Shown here: positions 63,893 to 64,000 of the stretch, in pieces
Layout: each line of letters starts with the position of its first letter
How positions within the stretch are numbered: position 1 is the stretch's first letter
Origin: an uncultured Eubacteriales bacterium
GTDB lineage: Bacteria; Bacillota; Clostridia; Oscillospirales; Oscillospiraceae
Length of the DNA stretch: 64,000 nt
Assembly: GCA_900540545.1 (NCBI GenBank)
Contig: UQGJ01000008.1
Coordinates: 4,915-68,914, forward strand
Direction: 5' to 3'
The notes under the pieces: generated by a model
The model's input: the letters and a program-made list of their open reading frames with translations, nothing else
Databases searched by the model: none
What the model was told of the DNA's origin: nothing
Position numbers and translations under genes: made by a program

Positions 63893-64000
63893 CCGGAAGA
63901 GATACCCGCCAGGATGCCTTCTTCTTCCATCAGGCGGCGTGCGGTGGAGATCGCTTCATCATTGGTGATGCCGATTACTTTGTCCACCAGCTTCAGATCC
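63875..64000 (-). pseudogene. cysK: Cysteine synthase (CysK) fragment, probable assembly chimera
   Basis: Read on the minus strand from 64000, this encodes DLKLVDKVIGITNDEAIS, then TARRLMEEEGILAG and ISSGAAVAAA, which matches the interior of enterobacterial CysK almost residue for residue. Codons (GAAGAAGAAGGC, GGTATCTCT) differ from the rest of the window. The CysK match ends in codons for AAVAAA, whose complement GGCGGCAACGGCGGC is also a typical word of the giant Gly-rich gene. The join therefore lies in a shared GC-rich word, as expected for a false assembly overlap. It is not a gene of this locus. Confidence 0.85.

Noticed and set aside
63892..64000. C-terminal extension of the giant protein by in-frame fusion
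   Set aside because: The frame is open but the minus strand encodes a near-perfect CysK segment, so the plus-strand reading is not biological.

Overview
The window reads as chromosomal DNA of a GC-rich gut clostridium, most likely an Oscillospirales relative of Flavonifractor, Lawsonibacter or Pseudoflavonifractor. The pointers are a Firmicutes-type division and cell-wall (dcw) cluster with a diaminopimelate-type MurE, a YqzL-RecO pair, SLH and LPxTG surface proteins, a YjdF gene with its leader, and many GC-rich intergenic repeats. This placement is an inference; no rRNA or tRNA gene was seen.

Layout. 1-5.3 kb: maltodextrin-type uptake (binding protein cut by the window edge, two permeases, LacI regulator, 4-alpha-glucanotransferase). 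6-14 kb: housekeeping genes ybeY, a small membrane protein, a hydrolase, era, yqzL, recO, a PhzF-like protein, an acetyltransferase and mutS2. 14-20 kb: HPr, a VanW-like protein, uvrC, rsmD, coaD and a coiled-coil protein. 20.3-33.7 kb: dcw cluster mraZ-rsmH-ftsL-PBP-murE-mraY-ftsW-murG-murA-ftsQ-ftsZ, with murF, murD, murC, murB and ftsA absent. 33.9-37.5 kb: a ferredoxin/flavodoxin protein divergent from a TetR regulator, a CorA-type transporter behind a structured leader, and a GGDEF protein. 37.6-47 kb, mostly minus strand: XRE regulator, LPQTG surface protein, small membrane protein, threonine aldolase, GlnRS, YjdF (plus strand), SLH/M15 peptidase and an Ntn-type hydrolase. 47.1-48.7 kb: ArsR, a thioredoxin-reductase-like flavoprotein and thioredoxin. 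48.8-54 kb, minus strand: AlbA-like fragment, lone tyrosine recombinase, FAD protein and glutamate dehydrogenase. 54.4 kb to the end: a receiver-like protein lacking the phospho-acceptor, then one open frame of over 3,000 codons for a secreted Gly-rich repeat protein.

Three things stand out. (1) A family of about 600-bp intergenic elements with terminal inverted repeats (best copy 5385-5984, bounded by perfect 12-bp repeats), present as three long copies and several fragments. (2) A second, AT-armed hairpin repeat scattered through the dcw cluster; uvrC, murE and murG end inside members of it, and one member appears to supply a promoter for mraY. (3) The last roughly 110-125 bases are not from this genome as written: on the minus strand they encode an enterobacterial-type CysK segment joined to the repeat protein through a short shared GC-rich word, so the right end is probably an assembly chimera.

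Regulation is unusually legible: strong sigma-A-type promoters for ptsH, mraZ, ftsZ, tetR, corA, the GGDEF gene, glnS, yjdF, the arsR operon and gdhA; 10-bp-spaced MraZ-type boxes; a TetR-type operator covering two overlapping divergent promoters; and two structured leader RNAs (yjdF, corA).
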